Below are positions 10,727 to 19,780 of a stretch of 64,000 nucleotides of DNA, piece after piece. The stretch is taken from contig CAWUHX010000032.1 in NCBI GenBank assembly GCA_963922205.1, forward strand, positions 124,001 to 188,000, in the 5' to 3' direction. How positions within the stretch are numbered: position 1 is the stretch's first letter; each line of letters starts with the position of its first letter. Both the position numbers and the translations under genes were made by a program. Origin of the DNA: Romanomermis culicivorax. Taxonomy: Eukaryota; Nematoda; Enoplea; Mermithida; Mermithidae. The notes beneath the pieces were generated by a model that saw only the letters and a program-made list of their open reading frames with translations, searched no databases and was not told where the DNA came from.

Positions 10727-12091
10727 CACGATTTTTGTCAATCATTACGAGAGAGTCAAATTCTGCATATATAATTGCTTCTATTCCACCATCAGGTATA
10801 TCTTCTCCAAAGTTCATTTGCAAACTGATTGTTCCTTCGTGTATAAGTTCCCAATAATTACCATCCATACTGCAAGGAGTCAAATCAAAAACAAAAATTG
10901 CACTATGAGTCATAAAATCATTTCAAGTAATTACATTGCCTTTATGATTTGTACCAATCTGTACACCTTCAAATAATTGTATAAAAGTGGGCAAATATTT
11001 GTTTTCTTTAAAATTTAACATATATGGTGTTGTAGGTAATGTTGTAGTGCCACTAGTTATTTTAATCTCATTTAATCCAAAATGTTTAAAATTAAAGGGG
11101 CTCTGATAATAATCACCCCTAGCAGCAGCACCATCATCGAGTGCAACAACAAGTCGATGAGGCAATGCTCCTGTGAACAACGAGTTTAGAGGTGCCGATC
11201 GATGACTAGCTGTTATGTATAGACTTGTAACATGACATCGAGGAATAGGGTATTTTGCAGCTGTATTTTGTAACATAGATTCAATAGCTAGATTGATATT
11301 ATCTGCAACTTCTACTTTTAATAAAGACATGCTTTTAATTTCGATTTTGTATGCTTCTGTGTCAGTAGATATATATTTCTGCAAACAAAAATCATCTCTA
11401 TGTCTGTATAAATCAATTTTGAAGGTACACTGATTCAGTAGAAAGCGTTCTTGCATAATTAGATCAGCATGTAGGGAGGGCCATTAATTCAACGACAGTA
11501 CTGTTTTTGAACATTCACACTCTTTCCAAAGCACCCTTGTTTTTCTTTATATCAAGAATATCATCATTTTCAAAAGCATAACCAGCAGCTGCAACATGCA
11601 TTGATTTAGCATCGCCACCATAGTTCAATTCCCTTTCCAAATAAGATCTGTAAGCGTATCTATCTCCGCTGAAATTTTAAACTGTAAAAAATATGTGCAC
11701 ATACATATAGTTATCATAAAACTTACTTGTCAGATATTAATTTTCCATTTAGGTAAATTTTGATCTGTTTAAAAAATGTTTTACAAATCAGATTGATTGG
11801 TGCTACAACATTTCCAGTAGGGTTATTGTTGACATCGGATGTTAAAACCCAAGCACCACCATTAGCTTTCGTAATTTGAATAGTAAAATATATAAAATTT
11901 TTTGATAAATTTAGCATATATGAATCTGGTGAAACAACAAACTCGTACGGTCCCTCATTAGTACAAGGATTCTGGAGTTGTATTTCAGACCAAAAACTTC
12001 TACGAATAGCTACTTGAGTTGGAGGTATGGTAAATAAATCTAATTCCGTTTTACTACTAGGAGATGATGCACCATCAATAAATTTACTCAT
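10727..12091 (-). pseudogene. Polinton major capsid protein (double jelly-roll), broken and split
   Basis: The gene starts at ATG 12091, which overlaps the stop of the upstream small gene as ATGA. Exon 1 (12091-11727) ends at a GTAAGT donor, a 58-bp intron follows (11669-11726), and exon 2 resumes at 11668. The spliced frame continues capsid-family sequence at the expected place. Exon 2 then has an in-frame TGA near 11520, a frameshift near 11475-11485 before the 11456-10923 segment, and a second in-frame TGA at 10923-10925. The C-terminal segment (10913 down to 10727) is cut by gypsy element 1, and the last eight codons and stop lie on its far side at 616-641. The restored length, about 440 residues, fits the family. 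In relatives this protein forms the icosahedral shell. The assignment is by recalled family resemblance. Confidence 0.8.
11669..11726 (-). other. Spliceosomal-type intron in the Polinton capsid gene
   Basis: The 58-bp segment starts GTAAGT and ends TTTCAG, with a T-rich tract and an alternative upstream ACAG. Unspliced, the frame hits TAA at the donor. Spliced, phase is kept and family-like sequence continues. Its length equals DRG1 intron 1 (58 bp) and is close to Ran intron 3 (63 bp), so it looks like a normal host-type minimal intron. Confidence 0.75.
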
Positions 12092-12608
12092 TTTGAATAG
12101 ATATCCTTAAAACAGACTATTCTACGTGGAGTCTTTTTTAAGAATGAGGAATGTTGTTTTAGCTGCTTATGCTTATGTTGCTTTATTTGACCATTATTCA
12201 ACATTTTATTGCTCTTCAAATGTATCGTAGAAGTTACATGTTTGCGCTTTCCTAGACCTTTCCTTTCTGAATACAATCACCTGTCTCGTGTAATTAATTG
12301 CTTGCTGCATTTCGCCCATGATCTGTAACACTTTCTTTAAAAGAACATCCTTCTGATATATCACCTGCAATTTTAGAACCTGCAGCAAGTGCATGTTTTC
12401 CTGCAGACTTCAACAAGGGCATAGCTAGTCGCCATAAACTCTTGAAAAAATTACCCAATCTAGCTCCCTGGTGTCTATAATAAAATGGGTATGCTGCTCT
12501 AAAACCTTCCAATGCACCACCACTCAATTGAAATTGACTATCTTGTATGCTCTGTTGATAAATCTTGACCCAGTAATCAACAGTTTCGGGAATATATACT
12601 GTATGCAT
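12088..12608 (-). pseudogene. Small amphipathic/basic Polinton protein (minor virion protein candidate)
   Basis: It starts at ATG 12608. The first frame runs to 12294 and contains a Gly-Gly site (LSGGA) followed by an amphipathic helix-rich segment (FFKSLWRLAMPLLK). The basic C-terminus continues in other frames to 12088, so one or two frame changes break it near 12276-12300. Short capsid-adjacent proteins with a GG site and an amphipathic helix are common in Polintons and adintoviruses, and have been compared with adenovirus membrane-active core proteins. Here that role is inference. Confidence 0.6.
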
Positions 12609-12724
12609 ATATTGCTTTGCAGATAAAAATTAAATAAATAAGTTAAGAGCATTTGCGAAAATTCAACCTGACGACAACGTGTCCAAAAGCAAATGAATGA
12701 ATGATTGTGATAAATTCAATAGTA

Positions 12725-13642
12725 TCATAAGAATGAAGGAGTATGTCCCCTGAAATGTAATTTAACTATAACATTCCCAAATTGGAATGGTATAAGCTCA
12801 TTCATACTGTTTTTTATATTAATTTCAAGTACCGTAATTTCTTTCAGTTGAATGGGTATATAGTGAGGTGTTTCATATAATTGGCTTACTATATCCTTGT
12901 ATTTTCCCTGCACATTCACTATACCTAAAAGTGGTGCTAAAGTATTTCCAACAATTTGATTTTCGATAATATTACAGTAAACATAAAAACTCTGTAAATC
13001 GTTTAAATTTGGTGGCTGAATCCCCAACATATATAAATGTTTATTTCCTGGATCGGCAAGAAAAATTGATTTGGATGGTGGAATATGAGTGTTAGAATTT
13101 TTTGGTGGTTTCTCTCCAACAGTATATAGGTTAATATTGACACTTCTATTTAAAAAATCTTCAGCAGTTGCATCAGAAAAAGTGTTAGTAGTGCTAAAAC
13201 CAAGAATTTCCATTGAATGCTTGCTCAGATCAATTCTACGCAAACTTGTACCACTTTTTATCTTTAAATTAACCAATCCTCGTCCATGTTCATCATGTGA
13301 AAATACAAATTCAATATCCGTTCCTGCAATAGCTGCTCCAATTTTAGCATTCAATTCCTCAATTAAATTGGCTACATTAAAGTAATGTTTTTCAAAAACT
13401 ATTACTTTAATTTCTTTAACTTTATTTCCAATACCATCTGTAATTAATGTTATCACATTATCTCCACCATGGTTGGAAATTGTAGCCCAGCTGTATGGAT
13501 ATATTATTTCACTTAAGCCTACCTCCCAATTTCCATCTAGTTTTAAACGGTAGGGTAAATGAGCTGAAAAATCGGAGGGTGTGTTTCTATATTTGCTATT
13601 ACTAGGAAGAGTAATATAAAATTGGTCGTCAAATGTTGTCAT
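12725..13642 (-). CDS. Polinton penton-like minor capsid protein
   Basis: This is an intact 305-residue frame from ATG 13642. The N-terminus has the recognisable pattern LPSNS...F.A.LPYRL.L.G.WEVGL.E...P.SW that characterises the minor capsid (penton-like) proteins of Polintons and adintoviruses. The rest is beta-rich, as expected for a single jelly-roll vertex protein. It lies between the protease and the major capsid gene, the usual neighbourhood. I see no disruption, making it one of the best-preserved genes in this element. Confidence 0.82.
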   Translation of the reverse strand: MTTFDDQFYITLPSNSKYRNTPSDFSAHLPYRLKLDGNWEVGLSEIIYPYSWATISNHGGDNVITLITDGIGNKVKEIKVIVFEKHYFNVANLIEELNAKIGAAIAGTDIEFVFSHDEHGRGLVNLKIKSGTSLRRIDLSKHSMEILGFSTTNTFSDATAEDFLNRSVNINLYTVGEKPPKNSNTHIPPSKSIFLADPGNKHLYMLGIQPPNLNDLQSFYVYCNIIENQIVGNTLAPLLGIVNVQGKYKDIVSQLYETPHYIPIQLKEITVLEINIKNSMNELIPFQFGNVIVKLHFRGHTPSFL

Positions 13643-14216
13643 TATTATTTATAGTGTTAGCTGTTGTGGCTATTGTCTTTAATGAGTTTGGAGAAGGTAA
13701 CAGTGTTGGTACAGGACTGGGTAATAAATATCCTATACAAGCGCACAATAAGCCAACCCACAATTGTGTATTAGTATTGTAGAGAGATAAATTTATTATA
13801 GCCGTAATGACTACATTGTATATTAGTATGACCTGACTGAAGAACACCACTTCGTTTCAAGGTAGACGTTTTCCAAAAAACTCCCGAAGACTGATGCGAG
13901 ATGTTTCCGAATGCGTACTATTACTACTGTCCATTTCAAAATAAAAAATTTTTTATGTAACAATTAACTAGTCAATCATAAATTTATAAAAAGGCGGAGC
14001 TAGTAAAGTAACCAATAAAATTACACAAAAATACATAAAGGAGGCCAAGCTAGTAAAGTAATAAAATTATACAAAAATAGGTGAAGAAGGCAGAGTTAAC
14101 TTTTACAAATGTGTACATAAATTATTTTGCAATCGACCTTTTACAGAAAACTTACAATGAAAGAACTTATAAACTAACTTTTGTATTACTAAACTTTTGT
14201 ATTACTACTATTATTA
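13643..14216 (-). other. Polinton spacer with short hydrophobic frame and tandem repeat
   Basis: A 73-codon hydrophobic frame (13850-13629, minus) overlaps the start of the penton-like gene by 14 bases but has no ATG, so I do not call it a gene. At 13990-14091 a unit of about 51 bp is repeated twice (core GCTAGTAAAGTAA...AAAATTA.ACAAAAATA). The remainder is AT-rich, and its function is unknown. Confidence 0.55.
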
Positions 14217-14633
14217 CTAAGCAAAATTTGTATTACTAAAACTTCTAAACATTTTATACATAGGAACACATTGCGCTTTATAATACAAAAAATACAAAGT
14301 ATATATACCACAAACTCTGCTAGAAAAATTTTGTAGGCATTTCACATTTATGTGTCTTACTGTAGCATTCTTGTTAATATAGTTTATAAAAGCAGGAATG
14401 ATTGGTGGTAAACCATATGAATCAAAATAATATACAGAGTTGTCATTATCGAAATACATAGCGATCCAATGACTTCCTTTTTGAAAAGATGAATCTATGT
14501 GTGCAATTAGAGCCGCAGGTCTTTTAACTATCTTTGGTAATGTATCGCAAGCAAAAACTCCGAGAAAAATTCTTGATAATAGTCTATCTTGTTGAACATA
14601 ATATGCCAATTCAAAGTTGTTCATCGTAATCAT
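14217..14633 (-). CDS. Adenovirus-type (adenain-like) cysteine protease of the Polinton
   Basis: This is an intact 138-residue frame from ATG 14633. The catalytic layout is visible: a His in GSHWIA (about residue 55), an Asp in YYFDSYG (about 71) and a Cys in RVCGIY (about 111). These match the His-Asp/Glu-Cys arrangement of adenain-like proteases, which cleave virion precursors at Gly-containing sites. The start overlaps the end of the chromodomain frame by 23 bases. All catalytic residues are present. Confidence 0.85.
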   Translation of the reverse strand: MITMNNFELAYYVQQDRLLSRIFLGVFACDTLPKIVKRPAALIAHIDSSFQKGSHWIAMYFDNDNSVYYFDSYGLPPIIPAFINYINKNATVRHINVKCLQNFSSRVCGIYTLYFLYYKAQCVPMYKMFRSFSNTNFA

Positions 14634-15720
14634 TGTTGTCTTTTTGTATATCCTTTTCTAAAATCCAGCTGTTGAATTTTTCAGGATAACCCCACCACTT
14701 CACAAGTAGTTTATTTTGACCATCTGGTAAATGTTTAGTTTTTAAAATCTTTTCAATTTTATATTCTTTGATATCATTGTTAAAATCAATTTTCTGTAGT
14801 TCTTTTTCATAAAAATGTCCTTCTATATCCCCTCCTTCCAAATCCTGAATTCTATAAAGTATTTGGTTTCTAGTCTTTACATCAGTTTGTTTTACCCTAA
14901 AAACTTTTTAATTCCATTGAGGTAAATAATGTTTGTCGAACACACCTCTATGCTTACTAATTCGCACATAATCTCCTATATCAATCTCAGGTTTTCTAGT
15001 GTATGTGTTCTTGGGGTAAAGTCTCTGCCATATAAGTTTTTCATTGGAATAATTAACATTAACTGGTTTTTCACTAATTGATCTATAAATAGAATGATTA
15101 TAGTTTGAAACTAATGTTGATAGAATATCGATCCATTTATAAGTGGTAAACTCTGTAAAATATCTAAACAATTTAGTTTCTAAGGTCCTATTAAACCCTT
15201 CTTCTATTGAACATTCTATGTCTTCATTCAGGGAAGTAAAAAATTGTATATCATTTAGTTTTAATAATTTTTGGAAATCTTTGTTGACAAATTCTTTTCC
15301 TTTATTGCTGCGCACTCTCCAAGGGATTCGACGTCTTTTCAAAATATTTTGAAAAGCATCACATACATTCTTTGCATGTTTTGATTTCAATGGTTCAACC
15401 CATGCGTATTTACTTAATACATCTATACATGTAAACATAAATTTATATCCATCGTTAAAATCTGCTAAAGAAGACATATCTGCAAAATCAATTTCCCATT
15501 GTTGATCCATAGCTGTAACATAAATACAGTTACATGAAAACTTTTTGTTGACTTGCTTATGTAATGTATAACTATCTTGTTTTGAGAGCCAATCTTCAAC
15601 ATTTTTACGTGTAATTGTTTTATTGTGTTTTCTAGCTTCAACATATAATTTTTCAATGCTAGAAAAAGCTGTAAGATTTCCGTGTAAATTTTTGTATGAT
15701 CTTGAAAGTAGTATATCCAT
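14611..15720 (-). pseudogene. Polinton retroviral-type integrase with C-terminal chromodomain
   Basis: From ATG 15720 the frame encodes a Polinton integrase to a TAA at 14908-14910, then continues in the same frame through a chromodomain (about 14770-14640, with KWWGYPEKFNSW) to 14611. A single stop therefore splits one roughly 369-codon gene. The first catalytic Asp is visible in WEIDFAD. The second position reads RSNKGKEF, with Asn where the family has Asp. The Glu lies in the segment around EEGFNRTL. In the family this enzyme inserts the linear element DNA, and the chromodomain may guide it to chromatin. The Asn and the stop both argue that this copy is dead. Confidence 0.85.
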
Positions 15721-15742
15721 TGTTCTAGTATAAAGGGGTATA

Positions 15743-16513
15743 TCATCTAAGTGTTCTAGCTTTTCTCCGTATCTTCTTTTCTGTCATGTTTCCTTTACTC
15801 AAGATTGTATTGTCTTTGATATCTTCTTCGTCACTTGAAAATACACCAACACTTTTCACGAGGGATTTATTCAACTGTTTGAGACTACTGTTTGCCTGAT
15901 TATCTGATTCTTCAGCAGCCGTTTGGTAGGAGAGTGTCCGAGGTAGAGTGAATAACATTCTGCGCAAAGGATTTCCTATAGCCTCTAAGGGTACATTATG
16001 TTTTCTCAAAGCATTAGCAAATTCGCCTACTCCAAGCAGTTGCATAATTTTTGAACGTTTATGTGACATGACAAATCATGTAATAAATCAATAATATGGG
16101 AACCTTCAATTAATTTCCCATCAATTAATATTTCTCCTTGCTTATTAACATGTATACTAGGGTTATGTCGCACATGTTCCAATAATAATGATGCAGAATG
16201 TTTAAATTGTTTAGGAATTCCACTGAGTAATTTCTCATCATTCAACGAATCTTTTTCCTCAACCTTTAAATTAATGCTATCACTTTCATCATTAGTATTT
16301 TCTTTTAAAATTATGGTAGCAGGTTTTTGTGTTTTCATGTTCAAAAGTTAAATATTGTGACAATAATTGAGAGTACATTTTGTATTGTTCTTCCGGTGTT
16401 AATGTATTATCCTTCATAATGCGCTCTAATTCGTTACGATACATATCAACTTGTCTAGCTATACCCGTCTTCTCATTTGCACTTGACGAAGAAGAAGCCT
16501 GAGAGTTATTCAA
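15743..16513 (-). pseudogene. Conserved-looking Polinton protein of unknown function, frameshifted
   Basis: Three overlapping frames (16513-16292, 16344-16027, 16069-15743) read as one protein of about 250 residues with two internal frame changes, near 16330 and 16070. The first frame also lacks an ATG. A segment pattern of SLLLEHVRHNPSI...G.LI.GS.I.DLLHDL, then a GxxEFA.AL...NVP...IGN motif, recalls a protein that recurs next to integrase in many animal Polintons. I do not know its function. Its place upstream of integrase fits that family. Confidence 0.6.
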
Positions 16514-16564
16514 CTCATGAGAACCTCATGAGGGATAAGAGCAAATTTACTAGCAAATTTCATT

Positions 16565-16917
16565 CTATAATATTTTCTCTGTAACAAAAGCTGCTAGTGT
16601 AGATAATAAAGCCGGTAGTACTAGAGGTAAAAATGCTCCACCACTTTGAACTATTCTTGTACGTTTATTATGTAAGTCTTTTTTCTTGTTTTTTCGTGTC
16701 TTGTAGCTAAAGCTCTAAGCAATAATTTATGCTTTGCCAATTTCTTTTTTAACTTTGAATTAATAGGGATATTACTGTTCAATATGTTCAAACAAATTTC
16801 GCATATACAACAGATCAAATCAGGGGAAGAATGTTGAAGAAAAACACGTCTTTGAACACAATTTGAATTTTTCAACACATTGACCTCCTGAATATATTTC
16901 TTTAATCTAGAAGCCAT
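16565..16917 (-). pseudogene. Small Polinton protein with Gly-Gly site and hydrophobic C-terminus, frameshifted
   Basis: It starts at ATG 16917. After about 80 residues rich in Lys/Arg and Leu, a one-base change in an A-run near 16675-16685 moves the conserved end into another frame, which ends at TAG 16565-16567. The shifted end contains QSGGAF followed by a hydrophobic stretch (LPLVLPALLSTLAAFV). The layout of a basic helical region, a GG site and a membrane-active-looking tail is typical of a short Polinton virion precursor. Cleavage at GG by the neighbouring adenain-like protease is a guess. Confidence 0.6.
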
Positions 16918-16999
16918 ACAAAACAGACCATACAGTACATAAAAATATTACAATAATGACCAAATGTTAAATGAACATTGAAACAGTTAATGTATTACA

Positions 17000-17320
17000 T
17001 TAAGATAGTAATGAAGCTTCATTTTGTATAATAATATTCAACTCTTTGCGTCCAGAAAAAGCACACAAATTATTCATATTCATAAAAAACAGTCTATGTG
17101 TTGTATCTAGCTTTAAAAAAAGATCTTCTACAAAAATAGAGCCAGGTTCCATCATATCCAATTCTATTAGTAATAATTTGGCAAAACACCAAAATTGAGT
17201 AACTTTTTTACGTCCCATAGGTAAACCAACTTCGCGACGTAAATGATTGCATGCCTTAGCTATGTCTTTGTAAAAAATCTTGACTTCAGGTGAGAAACGA
17301 GTCCAAAACAAATCAGCCAT
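17000..17320 (-). CDS. Hypothetical Polinton protein, 106 residues
   Basis: An intact frame from ATG 17320 sits in line with the Polinton genes. It is helical and basic in the middle (GRKKV). I recognise no motif, and it could be truncated. Confidence 0.5.
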   Translation of the reverse strand: MADLFWTRFSPEVKIFYKDIAKACNHLRREVGLPMGRKKVTQFWCFAKLLLIELDMMEPGSIFVEDLFLKLDTTHRLFFMNMNNLCAFSGRKELNIIIQNEASLLS

Positions 17321-17449
17321 CTCGCATTTCTGTCTGTTGGTTAGTATTTTACCTCAAATAAAAATAATATTATAGATTAATAACTAGGTGAATAAATAGA
17401 TAAAAAATTTTTACCTTTTACTTTACTTTGCACCATTCTGACAAAAACT

Positions 17450-18046
17450 TCAAATGTGGCGGACATTGTAATTGGCACAGAACAAACAAACAAACAAATT
17501 ATAGAAAAATGACCAACGTCTTCCAAAATTTCGACTAAACTGATGTACTGTCAAATATTTTTTTCTGACTACGTAATAAATCCACAGTATCACTATATCG
17601 TAATCTAGTTCTCTTGATGTACAAGTTTTGAAATTTACTGGTACGGCTACAGCAAGAAAATACAGTAGGATTGAAAATATATATTCTGAAACACATTCGT
17701 AATTGCATAAGTTGACCATCATTCTGAGGACAATGTAAATTTTTTCTACAAAATGTAGTAAGGGTGTTATATGCAATTTATAATTTTCCCATAATAATAA
17801 TTCCTGATCTGTACCATTATTTGTATTTGATATTGTAAAATTTGTAACATTTACAGTTTCTCCATTTTCATAAATTTGAAAAGGATATTGTAACCATACA
17901 ATAAAAACAGATATAAAAAGAATTACGGTAAGGCTATTAAGAAAAGTGTATTTACTGCATAACATATTGATAAATAATAGGATCCGACTAACCTGTATAA
18001 AGTTTTCTGTAAAAATGACGAATCTTTTAGGTGTATATAAAATCAT
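17450..18046 (-). CDS. Putative Polinton membrane protein, 198 residues
   Basis: An intact frame from ATG 18046. It has an N-terminal hydrophobic segment (about residues 20-52), possible N-glycosylation sites (NVTNFT, NNGT) in the middle, and further hydrophobic stretches at about 125-137 and near the C-terminus. It lies between the ATPase and the small proteins. No family was recognised. A virion or host-membrane protein is plausible but unproven. Confidence 0.5.
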   Translation of the reverse strand: MILYTPKRFVIFTENFIQVSRILLFINMLCSKYTFLNSLTVILFISVFIVWLQYPFQIYENGETVNVTNFTISNTNNGTDQELLLWENYKLHITPLLHFVEKIYIVLRMMVNLCNYECVSEYIFSILLYFLAVAVPVNFKTCTSRELDYDIVILWIYYVVRKKYLTVHQFSRNFGRRWSFFYNLFVCLFCANYNVRHI

Positions 18047-18089
18047 ATGATTATTGTTAGGAAATATATTAGATCTAAGTCGATATTTT

Positions 18090-18675
18090 TCAGGGACATG
18101 TCTGTGTAAGATCTATTAATAAATAGCCATATGGTATACTGGTAGCATCTTCATACGCTTCTATAAAATAATTTGAAGTAGTTGGGAAAATCTGTCGAGC
18201 CAGTGTGCGCACTTGTAATCTATCGCTAGGGTTTTTTAAAAGAATCAAATATTGAGCATTTATTCTACTTGTATGCATTCCATCAAAAAAGGCATTTTGA
18301 ACTATATGTATAATTGATAGATTCCAGTGATGCAATCCTTTAGTAAAAAGTTGAGTTAAACGTTTATCATTCTTCATCTCTTGCATCATATCATCCATAA
18401 TTAATAGTTTAGGTGTATCTTTACTTTTTTGAAGTTCGTCCAAGTCAGGTGAACCTTGAATGAATTCTATGTAAACACATTTTTGAACTAATTCATCGTA
18501 AGCTTCTTGCCATTCGGAATAACACCAATAAATTTTCACAGGAGCAGGGTGAATCATTTCTTTAGCAAAAATTACAAGTTTTTTAACAAATTGTGTTTTT
18601 CCTGATTTTTTTTGGAGCCGAAACTATGCAGTTAAATGGATGTTTCCATATATAAAACTCATCAAGATCTGACAT
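18090..18675 (-). pseudogene. A32-like DNA-packaging ATPase of the Polinton, frameshifted in Walker A
   Basis: It starts at ATG 18675 and ends at 18090, about 195 codons. The Walker A region is split: one frame ends in SAPKK and the next resumes in GKTQF, with a one-base change in the A-run near 18612-18620. Walker B (LLIMDD) lies near 18405. FtsK/HerA-type packaging ATPases with this layout pump genomes into capsids and are a core Polinton gene. The run of identical bases makes a sequencing or assembly indel a real alternative to a true mutation. Confidence 0.78.
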
Positions 18676-18840
18676 CTTCCAAGAAAAACCAACCACTTTT
18701 TTACTTGGACACTTTTTCAAAATGATTTTATTTCATTGAGATGCTATTTATAATTACCAAAATTTCAATACAGTAAAACTCGATAGTTGGATAAAACAAA
18801 ATACAGTGAAGCTAACTTCCATGAAACATTAAACATGCAT
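18676..18840. other. AT-rich spacer between ATPase and right terminal repeat
   Basis: No reading frame or repeat is visible. This is the only space on the right side of the element where a polymerase gene could start, and it is far too small to hold one. Confidence 0.5.
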
Positions 18841-18932
18841 CTTTTTCTTTTTCTACTACATATGCTCTTTTTTCTTTATCCACGACATGTTCTCTTTAGA
18901 TCCATTTTTGTTTTTCATACATTACCTTCTCA
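18841..18932 (-). repeat. Right terminal inverted repeat of the Polinton
   Basis: It is the reverse complement of the block at 374-457, with one insertion of about 14 bp. See the left repeat for matching blocks. Confidence 0.65.
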
Positions 18933-19500
18933 GGTCTTTTTCTTTTTTCTAGGCAGCTTACAGTAGTCCGGGCTCATGGGTTAAATAAGATTATTTTGTA
19001 ATATAAGCAAACAACACATTAGATTTTTGAAAAGTCATTTAGTAGCATTTTTCTTTTATCAAGCGCAGGTGCTTTCTTCATTGCTGTCTAATGTTCTCTT
19101 CTTAGATCAATAACATTTTTCCCCTAGGTCTTCTCTTTATTTCCACTAGGCATGCTCTTTTCCTTTGTCCACTACACCATCTCTTTCAGATCTATGTATA
19201 ATCTTTTCTGCATGTTCTTTCTCTATGCCCCCTAGGTGTGCTCTTTTCCCTTGTTCACTTTTTCCAAATTGATTTTGGTTTTGTTACCTTACCTTTTTTC
19301 CTTTGTACACTATATGCACGGTACATCCACTTTTTCCAGATCCATTTTTTGTGTTTTTTTTACCTTACCTTTCTCACCTTTGTGCACTACATGGGCACTG
19401 TATTTCCAGTTTTTTCCAGATCGATTTTTTGCCTTACTTTTTGTGCCGTACTTGTATACTGTATGTCCATTTTTTGTTCCACATATATTTTCATTTCCCA
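18933..19500. repeat. Degenerate tandem repeats outside the right Polinton repeat
   Basis: Blocks resembling CAGATCCATTTTTTG recur near 18898, 19102, 19189, 19265, 19341 and 19424, so the later copies are spaced 76-87 bp apart. Each is preceded by a CTCTTTT..CCTTTGT.CACTAC-like block. The unit is the same one found in the terminal repeat itself, so these are probably part of an extended, expanded Polinton end. The pyrimidine-rich open frames here are not genes. Confidence 0.6.
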
Positions 19501-19619
19501 TTTTCCATTCATCATTGATTCTCCTTTTTCATCTACAGTAACACACCTATTACCCTAACTCCACTATTACCATAATCAAAAATTACCGTAATTCCACTAT
19601 TACAGTAACTCTAGAACCT

Positions 19620-19780
19620 GTATCCTTAACCGTACGACCTATAAATGGACAAAGAAATTGACCATATATGTTTACTGTATGACCTATAAATCGACCAAAA
19701 ATGACAAATTATAGGTCGTACACAAAAGATAGGGGTATCCTTAACCATACGACCTATACGGGCCGGCCTTACTACTAACA
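19620..19780. repeat. Cluster of ACGACCTATA direct and inverted repeats
   Basis: ACGACCTATA or ATGACCTATA occurs near 19633, 19679 and 19745, and its complement TATAGGTCGTAC near 19710. TATCCTTAACC precedes the first and the last copy. This looks like a small fold-back element. Confidence 0.5.

Larger units (their letters stand above)
374..18932 (-). mobile_element. Polinton/Maverick-like element (nested host of a gypsy insertion)
   Basis: The element comprises about 8.4 kb of its own sequence plus a 10.1-kb gypsy insertion at 642-10722. Genes on the minus strand, in transcription order, are ATPase, membrane protein, small proteins, integrase-chromodomain, adenain-like protease, penton-like protein, small amphipathic protein and major capsid protein. 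This gene set is the established hallmark of Polintons and adintoviruses. Genes are packed with short gaps or overlaps, for example the ATGA overlap at the capsid start. No DNA polymerase B reading frame or fragment is visible between the terminal repeats, although autonomous Polintons normally encode one. Most genes are damaged, so this copy looks inactive. Confidence 0.85.

Noticed and set aside
10923-18046. A prokaryotic virus or prophage interpretation of the gene block
   Set aside because: Spliceosomal introns, a chromodomain, a retroviral-type integrase and flanking animal genes point to a eukaryotic Polinton.
19236-19558. Overlapping hydrophobic frames of about 100 codons
   Set aside because: They are produced by pyrimidine-rich tandem repeats at the Polinton end, are open in all three frames and have no coding pattern.
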